A DNA stretch of 64,000 nt, from contig JAEYZN010000031.1 in the NCBI GenBank assembly GCA_023428025.1, forward strand, positions 1 through 64,000, given 5' to 3'. This document shows positions 50,082 to 57,969 of this stretch, piece after piece; within the stretch, counting starts at the first letter, position 1, and each line of letters opens with the position of its first letter. Position numbers and translations under genes: made by a program. This DNA is from Bacillota bacterium (GTDB taxonomy: Bacteria > Bacillota > Clostridia > Christensenellales > SZUA-584). Under the pieces are notes generated by a model. The model saw nothing but the letters and a program-made list of their open reading frames with translations, was not told the DNA's origin and made no database searches.

Positions 50082-52451
50082 ATGATATACAGGATCACGG
50101 AGATACCCGAGGCGGCGCTCAAAGCCGTGGGCGGCAAGGCGCGCGGACTGCACAGCCTGGCGGCGTGCGGCCTCAATGTGCCGGACGGCTTTGTGGTGAC
50201 GGACGCCGGAAGCGCGGCGGCGGCGGACGACGCGGCGGCATATTATGAGATGCTGGGGCTGGGGAAAGTGGCGGTGCGGTCGTCCGCGGCGGCGGAAGAT
50301 GGCATGGATTTTTCCAGCGCCGGGCAATACAGCACGTACCTCAACGTGGCGGGCAAGGCCGCCGTCAGGCAGGCTGTGCGGGACTGCGCGGCCTCATTGC
50401 ACAGCGAAACGGCACGGCAGTACGCGGCGACGTTCATCGGCGCGAAGAGCGCGCAGATGTGCGTGGTGGTGCAGGCGATGGCGGAAGGCGAGTTCTCCGG
50501 CGTGTGCTTCACGCAGCACCCGGACGGGCGCGGCGGCCTGCTGATCGAGGCGGTGGAAGGGCTGGGCGAGGCGCTGGTGTCCGGCCACGCCACGGCGGTG
50601 GCCTGCCGCGTGGACGAAGAAACGCTGGCAGCGCCGGACAGCGGCTTTATGAGCGCGGCGCTGGTGCGCGAGATCGCCGCGGGAGCGCTCAGGGCAAAGG
50701 ATTATTTCGGGTGCGAGCTGGACATCGAATGGGCCGTAAGGGGCAGCGAGGTGTTCTGGCTGCAGGCGCGTCCCATCACGGTGCAGGACGAGCCGGACGC
50801 GTTTGAGCTGGACAACACGGGCGTGAAGGATGACGACGTGGTGACGACGTGCAATGTGGGCGAGATGCTGCCCGGCGCGGTGACGCCGCTGTCCATATCG
50901 ACCAGCGTTTACGGCATCGACTACGGCATGCGCCGGATGATCGCGCATGTGGGCGGGGCGAAGCATTTAGGCGACATACCGCCCGGCAGCTGCGTGACCA
51001 ACTTCGGGAATCATCTGTTTATCAATATATCCTCGCTGTATGCCATTGCCGACCATGTGGTGGGCGCGACACGGGAGGGCGTGGAGCTGAGCCTGTGCGG
51101 CCGGCTGCTGGAGAACGTGCCGCAGCCGCCGGTCCCCAGGGTATCGAAGCTGGCCAGGATGAACAACGCGCGCAAGTATTTCACGATGATACTGCGCACC
51201 GGCCGGGCCTGCCGCAAGCTCAAAAACCTGGCGGACAGGGCGGACATTCCCGCCCGCAGGACGGCCAAAGAGCAGCTGGCTGAGATAGACCAGCGGATAT
51301 GGATGAACAATGAGGCGTTCTGGCTGCACTACATCACCTCGGGGCACTCGGGGTCCATGAGCAGCGCGCTGTTTTTGATACTGATGGCGGACGGGTGCGA
51401 CGCGGACACGGCCAAGGCGAAGATCGCCGGGGTGCTGGAGGATATCGACGGCATCGAGAGCGTGGACATACTGCGCTCGCTGCGCCGGGCGGCGCGCGCA
51501 TTGATCGCCGAGAAACCGGACATCGCGGCCCTGAGCGCCAAGGAGCTGGCGGCGTATCTGAAAACGTGCGGGCCGGAAAGCCGGCAGGCGCTGGACGAAT
51601 TTTTGCAGCGGCACGGCCACCGCGCGATACGCGAGGCGGAGCTGCGCAGCCAATCGTGGCACGCGGACGAGGAGAGCCTGTGCAATTATCTGAAGACGGT
51701 GATATCGACCGGCGCGGAGGAGACGGCCAAAACGCGGGCGGTGGAGAAAAATATCGAGGCACTGCTGGCAGAGCAGAAGGGCCTGCTGAGCTGGATGACG
51801 CGCAGCATCATCTCTCAGGCGCGCAAGGGCGTGGTGAACCGCGAGTACACCAAGTCCCAAAGCATCCGCGTGGTGGACAAATTCAAGACGGCTTACCGGC
51901 AGCTGGCGGCGCTGCTGGTGCAAGACGGCATACTGCCCGACGCGGACCTCGTCTTCTTCCTGACGCATGACGAGCTGAAGCGGCTGGTGGACGGCGGCGA
52001 TCTGGCGCTGGTGAAGCGGGCGCTGGCGCGGCGCAGGCTGCTGGAGCAGCAGAAGACCTTCCGCTACGACGAGGTGTGCGTGGGACGGCCCCGGCCAAAG
52101 CTGACCGTGGTGCGCCCCGCCGAGGGCACGGCGGTGCTGGCGGGCACGTCATTAAGCCGCGGCACGGCGACGGGGCGGGCGCGCGTGGTGCGCAGCGTGG
52201 ACGAGGCCAACAGCCTGGAGCCCGGCGAGATCATGGTGGCGGCGTTCACCGACATCGGCTGGTCCCCGTATTATTGCATGCTGGGCGCGCTGGTGACCGA
52301 GGTGGGCTCGGCGCTGTCGCACGGGGCGGTGGTCGCAAGGGAGTACGCGCTGCCGCTGGTGTCCGGCGTGGCGTTTGCCACCGAGGTGATCCGCACCGGC
52401 GACATGATCAGCGTGGACGGCACGGCGGGCACGGTGGCCATCATCGAATAG
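50082..52451 (+). CDS. PEP synthase-like / rifampicin phosphotransferase-like protein
   Basis: A 789-residue protein with an N-terminal ATP-grasp PPDK_N domain (~10-245: VGGKARGLHSL, VAVRSSAAAEDG, GQYSTYLNV, DIEWAV and WLQARPIT), a long helical middle (~260-680) and a C-terminal phosphohistidine swivel domain with His747 in SALSHGAVVARE. The PEP/pyruvate-binding TIM barrel of true PEP synthase is missing, the layout of rifampicin phosphotransferases, which phosphorylate a small molecule. The real substrate is unknown. ATG 50082 has GGGAGG upstream; frame before it overlaps the preceding gene. Confidence 0.82.
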   Translation: MIYRITEIPEAALKAVGGKARGLHSLAACGLNVPDGFVVTDAGSAAAADDAAAYYEMLGLGKVAVRSSAAAEDGMDFSSAGQYSTYLNVAGKAAVRQAVRDCAASLHSETARQYAATFIGAKSAQMCVVVQAMAEGEFSGVCFTQHPDGRGGLLIEAVEGLGEALVSGHATAVACRVDEETLAAPDSGFMSAALVREIAAGALRAKDYFGCELDIEWAVRGSEVFWLQARPITVQDEPDAFELDNTGVKDDDVVTTCNVGEMLPGAVTPLSISTSVYGIDYGMRRMIAHVGGAKHLGDIPPGSCVTNFGNHLFINISSLYAIADHVVGATREGVELSLCGRLLENVPQPPVPRVSKLARMNNARKYFTMILRTGRACRKLKNLADRADIPARRTAKEQLAEIDQRIWMNNEAFWLHYITSGHSGSMSSALFLILMADGCDADTAKAKIAGVLEDIDGIESVDILRSLRRAARALIAEKPDIAALSAKELAAYLKTCGPESRQALDEFLQRHGHRAIREAELRSQSWHADEESLCNYLKTVISTGAEETAKTRAVEKNIEALLAEQKGLLSWMTRSIISQARKGVVNREYTKSQSIRVVDKFKTAYRQLAALLVQDGILPDADLVFFLTHDELKRLVDGGDLALVKRALARRRLLEQQKTFRYDEVCVGRPRPKLTVVRPAEGTAVLAGTSLSRGTATGRARVVRSVDEANSLEPGEIMVAAFTDIGWSPYYCMLGALVTEVGSALSHGAVVAREYALPLVSGVAFATEVIRTGDMISVDGTAGTVAIIE

Positions 52452-52506
52452 GCATCAAAAGAAAGACCAGCTATAAAAAATCAAGTAAAATGAAGAAAAG
52501 TTTTAT

Positions 52507-52557
52507 TAGGGCCTGTTAACATAATCCGAAGCGGGTGGATTATGTTAACAGGCCCTA
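52507..52557. repeat. Perfect 21-bp inverted repeat
   Basis: Arms 52507-52527 and 52537-52557 are exact reverse complements (core GGGCCTGTTAACATAATCC) around GAAGCGGGT. It lies between the convergent PEP-synthase-like and Nudix genes. There is no T-run on either side, so although it may terminate transcription in both directions, an insertion-sequence or MITE origin is also possible. Confidence 0.75.
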
Positions 52558-52564
52558 GAATTGA

Positions 52565-53128
52565 TTAGCGAAGCAGTAAAGCTCTGTCAATCAGCTTGTT
52601 GTACAAATAGGTATCAAAAGGATCAAAATGATCTTTAGTAAAATAACTGGCAGCAAACCATGCAATATCAGTATTCTCAGAAAGCTGAGGGCGGACTTGT
52701 TCCTGTTCATCACAGATAAGTAGATACGCCACTGATAAATGTAAATGTGCGTTAACATAACGGCCTCTTCGCCTATGACCGAATACAGGAAGGATGTCAA
52801 TGGAGGCGATATGCCTTGAGAGCGGATTTATGGAAACAACCCCTGTTTCCTCTGCGGCTTCTTTGATGGCGACATGCAGCAAATCACTATCACCATCTGC
52901 ATGTCCGCCTGTCCAAGCCCAAACGTTACGGATATTGTGGTGAACCAATAGCACCTTATCTAACTGTTTATTCATCAAAAAGCCTGAACTCGTTATGTGA
53001 GCAATAGGGTTCTCTCGAAAGAGTACATTATGATTGTACTGTTGAATGTAAGATAAAATTATGCTCTTATCGGTATCTTCTTGCTCATTAGCTGGTGTGA
53101 ACAGCCTAATATTGTTTATGTAATCCAT
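52565..53128 (-). CDS. Nudix hydrolase
   Basis: A 187-residue Nudix protein. The Nudix box is GHADGDSDLLHVAIKEAAEETGV; against G-x5-E-x7-R-E-U-x-E-E-x-G-U, the E at position 7 is Ser and the R at 15 is Lys, while the E-x2-E-E core is intact. Metal binding is therefore likely though activity may be altered. The N-terminal ~35 residues form a helical extension. Codon use is more A/T-rich than the flanks, and the gene lies between a perfect inverted repeat and an IS110 remnant, so it may be acquired. ATG 53128 follows AGGAGG. Confidence 0.85.
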   Translation of the reverse strand: MDYINNIRLFTPANEQEDTDKSIILSYIQQYNHNVLFRENPIAHITSSGFLMNKQLDKVLLVHHNIRNVWAWTGGHADGDSDLLHVAIKEAAEETGVVSINPLSRHIASIDILPVFGHRRRGRYVNAHLHLSVAYLLICDEQEQVRPQLSENTDIAWFAASYFTKDHFDPFDTYLYNKLIDRALLLR

Positions 53129-53141
53129 GTGACACCTCCTG

Positions 53142-53581
53142 CTAGATGTTTTTCTTTGGTGACGTTGGCGGGTATGGCCTGTTCTCTCTGGGAATTGTAA
53201 AAATGATGTTTTCCTCTTGCTTTAAGGGACTGGTAATACTCCGGCAGAATGGAGCCGCAGAATGTCCCCCGGTTGGCGGCAAACCAAACAGCCCGCCGCA
53301 GATAGGGCGAACCGCGCTTGGATATCTTCTGTTTTGTTTCGGTAAACTTGCCGATTGTGCTGCCTTAACATCATCCAGCAGGGCAATTATTCGCCGTTTG
53401 CAGTCGCCACAGTTGTCCACAAGCACCATCCGAAACAGGGTTAATTGCCTTATGGCAACAATGTTTTCGTTAGGTATGCAGCGCATCCTACCGGTCGCGG
53501 TCAGCTCATTCGTATCTGACCGTAAAGACAGGGGTTCAATTCTTTCGTACGAAGCCACACTTCAAGGAGAACAGACTGCGC
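53142..53581 (-). pseudogene. IS110-family transposase remnant
   Basis: Minus-strand frames read IVAIRQLTLFRMVLVDNCGDCKRRIIALLDDV, then in a second frame KISKRGSPYLRRAVWFAA and EYYQSLKARGKHHFYN, then back to IIFTIPRENRPYPP at the end. These are consecutive C-terminal blocks of IS110 transposases (DEDD plus Transposase_20 regions). At least two frameshifts and a missing N-terminus make it inactive. It is a different copy from the one at 23071. Confidence 0.8.
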
Positions 53582-53985
53582 GCTCTGCCTGTTACGCTTA
53601 TTATCCCACATCCATCACAGGATAACAAGTTTTCATACGGCGTTCCTGTCAAAACACGAGGAGGCGCGGCTGACTCCGTTCGCCTCCTCATATAAGGTAT
53701 TGTAAGCAGGGGGTTATCTGCCTGGCAATACTGGCGAGTCAATCCCGCCATCTTCCTGCAATATAACGCGCAGCCTGTCCCAAAACACGGACAGCGGCGG
53801 CGCGTTTTGTTTTTGCCCGCATATAATTATGATAATGAACAGTTTGTTAAAAGCTGTGCGCTGTGATGGATTTTATGCGGGGGCTGTTATATAATGCAGG
53901 CTATGTTTGTATAATTCTGGTGCGGGCTTGAAAAGGCGGCGCAGTGGATGTTATAATGACAGCTTGAACAAACAAAGGAGTTTGT
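53582..53985. other. Gene-free stretch
   Basis: About 400 bp with no convincing gene. A GAGGAGGCG/CGCCTCCTC stem (53658-53666 / 53681-53689) is present. TATAATG near 53951 and AAGGAG just before 53986 likely belong to the promoter and ribosome site of the next gene. Confidence 0.4.
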
Positions 53986-54531
53986 ATGGATTTCTTACTG
54001 GATTTTTTGGCGAAGCCAAGCATTTGGCTTTATCTGTTCGTATTTTTTGGCAAGATACTCGAGGTGGCGGTGGCCACCGTGCGTATTGTGCTGATTAACC
54101 GCGGCGAGCGCGTGAAGGGGTCCATCACCGGCTTTTTCGAAGTATCGTTGTGGCTGGTGGTGACGGGCACCGTGCTCGTCGGCTTTCAGGAGGACCTGCT
54201 GCGCTGCCTGATATTTGCGGTGGCGTTCGCCCTCGGCAACTATGTGGGGTCGTGGATTGAAAGCAAGCTGGCGTTTGGCCTGTGCTCGATACAGGTGATC
54301 GTGAACGAGGAAGGCGAAGCGGAATGTATGGCGAAGCTGCTTCGGGAAAAAGGCTTTGCGGTGACGCTGATGGAGGGCGAGGGCAAGTCCGGCAGGCGCG
54401 AGATACTGCTGCTGCACCTGAAGCGCAAGAGCATCCCGGCGGCGGTGGCGCTGATCAAGTCGCAGCTGTGCAACGCGGTGATTACCGTGAACGACATCAG
54501 GACGATCAACGGCGGGTATATCAAAAAATGA
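53986..54531 (+). CDS. UPF0316 membrane protein (DUF5698/DUF2179)
   Basis: A 181-residue protein with three membrane helices in the first ~85 residues (LAKPSIWLYLFVFFGKILE...VRIVLINRGERVKGSITGFFEVSLW), then a cytoplasmic DUF2179 domain (~100-175, LLREKGFAVTLMEGEGKSGRRE and NDIRTINGGYIKK). This is the UPF0316 (YebE) family, function unknown. AAGGAG precedes ATG 53986. The last codons overlap the LOG gene by ATGA, indicating coupling. Confidence 0.9.
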   Translation: MDFLLDFLAKPSIWLYLFVFFGKILEVAVATVRIVLINRGERVKGSITGFFEVSLWLVVTGTVLVGFQEDLLRCLIFAVAFALGNYVGSWIESKLAFGLCSIQVIVNEEGEAECMAKLLREKGFAVTLMEGEGKSGRREILLLHLKRKSIPAAVALIKSQLCNAVITVNDIRTINGGYIKK

Positions 54532-55106
54532 GACGGTTTGTGTGCGTGTACGCGTCCAGCAGTAAATGGCTGGATGAAACATATGTGAACGCGGCAACGG
54601 CGTTGGGCCGGGCGCTGGCGGCGCGGGGCATCGGCCTCGTGTACGGCGCGGGCGCGGAAGGGCTGATGGGCGCGCTGGCGCGCGGCGCGGCGGGAGCCGG
54701 GGGTACGGTGGTCGGCGTGGTGCCTGAGAAGATGAATGTGGACGGCGTCATTTACGACGGGTGCACCGAGCTGTTTGTGACGCGCACCATGCGCGAGCGC
54801 AAGGCGCTGATGGAGGAGAAGGCGGACGCGTTTGTCGCGCTGCCCGGCGGCTTCGGCACGTTCGAGGAGCTGCTGGAGATCATCACCTTAAAGCAGCTGG
54901 GATATCATCGGAAACCCATCGCGATACTCAACACAAACGGGTATTACGACGCCCTCATCGAGCAGTTTGACACGGCGGTGGCGCAGAAGTTCGCCTCTCC
55001 CGACGTGCTGACGCTGTTCGGCGTGTTCGGGGATATCGGCAAGGCGCTGGCTTATATTGAGAATGACCAGCCGACGGAGTATATTAAAAACAGGCTGTTC
55101 AAGTAA
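54528..55106 (+). CDS. LOG-family nucleoside 5'-monophosphate phosphoribohydrolase
   Basis: A 192-residue LOG/TIGR00730 protein that cleaves the N-glycosidic bond of (modified) AMP to base and ribose-5-phosphate. Key motifs: VYASSS near the start, GIGLVYGAGAEGLMG (phosphate binding), MRERKALM (catalytic Arg) and LPGGFGTFEELLE (PGG-x-GT-x2-E). ATG 54528 overlaps the upstream stop (ATGA). An ACT-domain gene follows 15 bp later. Confidence 0.9.
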   Translation: MRRFVCVYASSSKWLDETYVNAATALGRALAARGIGLVYGAGAEGLMGALARGAAGAGGTVVGVVPEKMNVDGVIYDGCTELFVTRTMRERKALMEEKADAFVALPGGFGTFEELLEIITLKQLGYHRKPIAILNTNGYYDALIEQFDTAVAQKFASPDVLTLFGVFGDIGKALAYIENDQPTEYIKNRLFK

Positions 55107-55121
55107 ACACGGAGGATGAAC

Positions 55122-55391
55122 ATGAAAGCGATCGTAACAGTGACGGGACGGGACAAGACGGGCATCATCGCGGGCGTGTCGGCGGCGCTGTCGGCATGCG
55201 GCGTGAACATACTGGACATTAGCCAGACGGTGCTGCAGGATTACTTTGCGATGATCATGCTGGTGGACCTCTCCGGCAGCAAGCTGTCGTTCGCGGACCT
55301 TTCCGACAAGCTGACCGAGACGGGCCGGGACATCTGCATGGATATCCGCATCATGCGCGAGGAGATATTCGATGCGATGCACCGTATCTAG
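55122..55391 (+). CDS. ACT-domain protein (UPF0237)
   Basis: An 89-residue tandem ACT-like protein: VTVTGRDKTGIIAGVSAALSACGVNILDISQTVL followed by a second partial unit ending in IMREEIFDAMHRI. This UPF0237/GcvR-like family binds amino acids or signals small-molecule state; function is not known. Start ATG 55122 lies after GGAGG; ATG 55116 overlaps that site. It is last in the UPF0316-LOG-ACT operon, before a terminator. Confidence 0.85.
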   Translation: MKAIVTVTGRDKTGIIAGVSAALSACGVNILDISQTVLQDYFAMIMLVDLSGSKLSFADLSDKLTETGRDICMDIRIMREEIFDAMHRI

Positions 55392-55414
55392 ACTTCGCTC
55401 TGGCAATAATAAAA

Positions 55415-55437
55415 GCGGGAGGCCACCGGCCCCCCGC
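55415..55437 (-). terminator. Minus-strand terminator of the serpin cluster
   Basis: On the minus strand GCGGGGGGCC / GGCCTCCCGC (one mismatch, 3-nt loop) is followed by TTTTATTATT. It lies after the last serpin stop. Confidence 0.6.
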
Positions 55438-55453
55438 AAACAGATGATTTATT

Positions 55454-55490
55454 TGTGCCTTGGGCCAACCCGAGGCACATTTTTATTTTT
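55454..55490 (+). terminator. Plus-strand terminator of the UPF0316-LOG-ACT operon
   Basis: TGTGCCTTGGG (55454-55464) / CCCGAGGCACA (55469-55479), one G-U pair, followed by TTTTTATTTTT. It overlaps the 3' end of the convergent serpin gene. Confidence 0.75.
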
Positions 55491-56706
55491 GCGACGGGTC
55501 GTTCACCGCGCCCAAAAAGGCGATCGCGCCGTCTTCCAGGGAATAGATGGCGAACAGGAACGGCCGGTCCGCGTAGAATGTGGCCGGCGGTTCCACCAGC
55601 GCGCTGGTCGCCTCCATCTCCACCACGGTGACGGCGGCGGCTTCCGCGCCCAGCTCGTCGACGCGGATATAGCACTTGTGCAGCACGGCGGAGATAAACA
55701 GCTGTTCCTGATCCGTCATGCCGGAGAAATCCGCCTCGCCGGGCGCGAACGCCTTCTGCATGCCCATGGCTTTGAGCGTATCGGCCAGCGGCGCAAAGAA
55801 GGAGAACTCGAACTTGGGCAGGCGGATGGATACCGGCTGCTCGGCCATGCCAGCCAGCGCGTCGCTGAAAAGACCGCCGTTCATGGAGGCGAGCAGATCG
55901 GGGATGCCCGTGCCCTCCGCGGGAAGGATGAAGGCCATGGCATAATGCCCCTCGTCCGCCTGGCTCTTGAAGCGCAATGAGATCATGGAGAATTGGTCGT
56001 CCGAATAGTACGGCACCGACCAGTCGCTGTGCATGAACGGGACGGTGACGCTGCCGCCCGGCGCGGCGAATTCGCGGTCCGAGGTGTCGTTCGCTTCGAA
56101 GGGCAACTCCCATTCGCCGAGGTAGTACAGCGCGTTAGCGAGTATCAGGCGCGTCAGCGGGTCCGGCTCTTCCGAAAGTATTTTATCGATCCGGCCATGG
56201 GTTTTGTTTTTGGCCCATGCGTTGACGGCGTCCATCGCACCGGGAATGGCGAGCGGCCTGGCGTCCGCCATGTATTCTTCCGTAACGGTCTTGATGTAAT
56301 CGTCTTTATATTCGTAGTCGTCCAGCAGCCACACGGCGTTGGCGGCCTCCATGCCGCCGGTGTTGGCGCGCCACATCAGTTGGCGGCACGCGTCGGTGAT
56401 CTGCTCATCCGTCAGATCGTCAAGGCCCAGCGCGGCGGCCATCTCGGCGGCGGTATCGCCTTTGGCGCCCGCGCGCGCCATACACAGCGCCAGCTCGATG
56501 CTGACGGGCGACAGCGCGAGGTTGGCATCGGTCTTATACAGATGTGACGCCGTTGAAAAACCGAAGCTGTTGACACCGGACACGAAACGGCTGTCCAGCG
56601 GCTCGATGGTTTGTTTCACCAGCTTGCCGTCGTAACCCGCGGCGGCGCTGGCGCAGGCGCTTAAAAGCAGAGCGGCGGACAATATGAGAAGCAGTATTTT
56701 CTTCAT
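55483..56706 (-). CDS. Serpin 1 (lipoprotein serine protease inhibitor)
   Basis: A 407-residue serpin with an N-terminal lipobox LSAC signal, so it is anchored outside the membrane. Serpin landmarks: NLALSPVSIELALCMARAGAKGDTA, LILANALYY, a WELPF strand, and a reactive-centre hinge ELGAEAAAVTV starting about residue 351, followed by the signature ADRPFLFAIY. Counting from hinge P17 Glu gives P1 Thr and P1' Ser (EMEAT|S), suggesting elastase- or subtilisin-like targets. ATG 56706 has GGAGGT 7 nt before it. First-transcribed gene order on the minus strand is serpin 3, 2, 1. Confidence 0.9.
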   Translation of the reverse strand: MKKILLLILSAALLLSACASAAAGYDGKLVKQTIEPLDSRFVSGVNSFGFSTASHLYKTDANLALSPVSIELALCMARAGAKGDTAAEMAAALGLDDLTDEQITDACRQLMWRANTGGMEAANAVWLLDDYEYKDDYIKTVTEEYMADARPLAIPGAMDAVNAWAKNKTHGRIDKILSEEPDPLTRLILANALYYLGEWELPFEANDTSDREFAAPGGSVTVPFMHSDWSVPYYSDDQFSMISLRFKSQADEGHYAMAFILPAEGTGIPDLLASMNGGLFSDALAGMAEQPVSIRLPKFEFSFFAPLADTLKAMGMQKAFAPGEADFSGMTDQEQLFISAVLHKCYIRVDELGAEAAAVTVVEMEATSALVEPPATFYADRPFLFAIYSLEDGAIAFLGAVNDPSQK

Positions 56707-56726
56707 GGGGTATACCTCCATAGCAT

Positions 56727-57950
56727 TTAGTTTATTGACGGATTGTTGACCGCGCCCAAAAAGGCGATCGCGCCGTCCTCCAGGGAGTAGATGACGAACA
56801 GGAACGGACGGTCCGCAAAGAATTTGGCGGGTTCCTCCGTTGGGGCCCCGGCGGCGGGCGCCTCCACCACGGTGACGGCGGCGGCTTCCGCACCCAGCTC
56901 ATCGATACGCACATAGCACTTGTGCAATACGCTGGATATGAACAGCTGCTCCTGATCCGTCATGCCGGAGAAGTCCGCTTCACCCAGCGTGAACGCCTTC
57001 TGCATGCCCATGGCTTTCAGCGTATCGGCCAGCGGCACGAAGAAGGAGAACTCGAACTTGGGCAGGCGAATCCACACCTCCTGCTCGGCCATGCCAGCCA
57101 GCGCGTCGCTGAAAAGGCCGCCGTTCATGGAGGCGAGCAGGTCGGGGAGACGGACGCCCTCGGCGGGGAGGATGAAGGCCATGGCGTAATGCCCCTCGTC
57201 CGCCTGGCTCTTGAAGCGCAGCGAGATCATGGAGAACTGATCGTCCGAATAGTAGGGTACGGACCAGTCGCTGTGCATGAAGGGGACGGTGACGCTGCCG
57301 TCCGGCGCGGCGAACTCGCGGTCCGCGGTGTTGTTGGCTTCGAAGGGCTTTTCCCACTCTCCGAGGTAATATAACGCATTGGTAAGTATCAGCCGCGTCA
57401 GAGGATCAGCCTCCTGCTGCATGATCTGATCGATCCGGCCGTGGGTTTTGTCTTTCGCCCATGCGTTGACGGCGTTCATCGCGCCGGGGATGGCAAGCGG
57501 CCTGGCGTCCGCCATATACTCTTCCGTGATCGTCCTGATGTAATCGTCGTTGTACTGATAGTCGTCCAGCAGCCAGACGGCGTTGGCGGCCTCCATGCCG
57601 CCGGTGTTGGCGCGCCACATCAGCTGGCGGCACGCGTCCGTGATCTGCTCATCCGACAAATCCACAAGACCCAGCGCGGCGGCCATCTCGGCGGCGGTAT
57701 CGCCCTTGGCGCCCGCGCGCGCCATGCACAGCGCCAGCTCGATGCTGACGGGCGACAGCGCGATATTTGTATCCGTTTTATATAGCTTTGACGCGGCGGC
57801 AAAGCCGAAGCTGTTGGCGCCGGAGACGAAACGGCTGTCCAGCGGCTCGATGGTCTGCTTCACCAGCTTGCCGTCGTAGCCCGCGGCGGCGCTGGCGCAT
57901 GCGCCGAGCAGCAGAACCACAGACAGTGTAAGCAGCAGCAGTTTCTTCAA
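56727..57950 (-). CDS. Serpin 2 (lipoprotein serine protease inhibitor)
   Basis: A 407-residue near-copy of serpin 1 (almost the same body), with lipobox LGAC. The start is TTG 57950 after GGAGGAAAC. The hinge ELGAEAAAVTV is unchanged, but the loop differs: EAPAA|G gives P1 Ala and P1' Gly, and the segment before FADRPF is PAKF. An elastase-like or broad specificity is suggested. Body conservation with loop divergence points to duplication followed by selection on the bait region. Confidence 0.9.
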   Translation of the reverse strand: MKKLLLLTLSVVLLLGACASAAAGYDGKLVKQTIEPLDSRFVSGANSFGFAAASKLYKTDTNIALSPVSIELALCMARAGAKGDTAAEMAAALGLVDLSDEQITDACRQLMWRANTGGMEAANAVWLLDDYQYNDDYIRTITEEYMADARPLAIPGAMNAVNAWAKDKTHGRIDQIMQQEADPLTRLILTNALYYLGEWEKPFEANNTADREFAAPDGSVTVPFMHSDWSVPYYSDDQFSMISLRFKSQADEGHYAMAFILPAEGVRLPDLLASMNGGLFSDALAGMAEQEVWIRLPKFEFSFFVPLADTLKAMGMQKAFTLGEADFSGMTDQEQLFISSVLHKCYVRIDELGAEAAAVTVVEAPAAGAPTEEPAKFFADRPFLFVIYSLEDGAIAFLGAVNNPSIN

Positions 57951-57969
57951 ATCAGTTTCCTCCAATCGT

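Noticed and set aside
53146..53625. Plus-strand 159-residue frame
   Set aside because: It lies opposite an IS110 transposase remnant whose consecutive motifs are clear on the minus strand.
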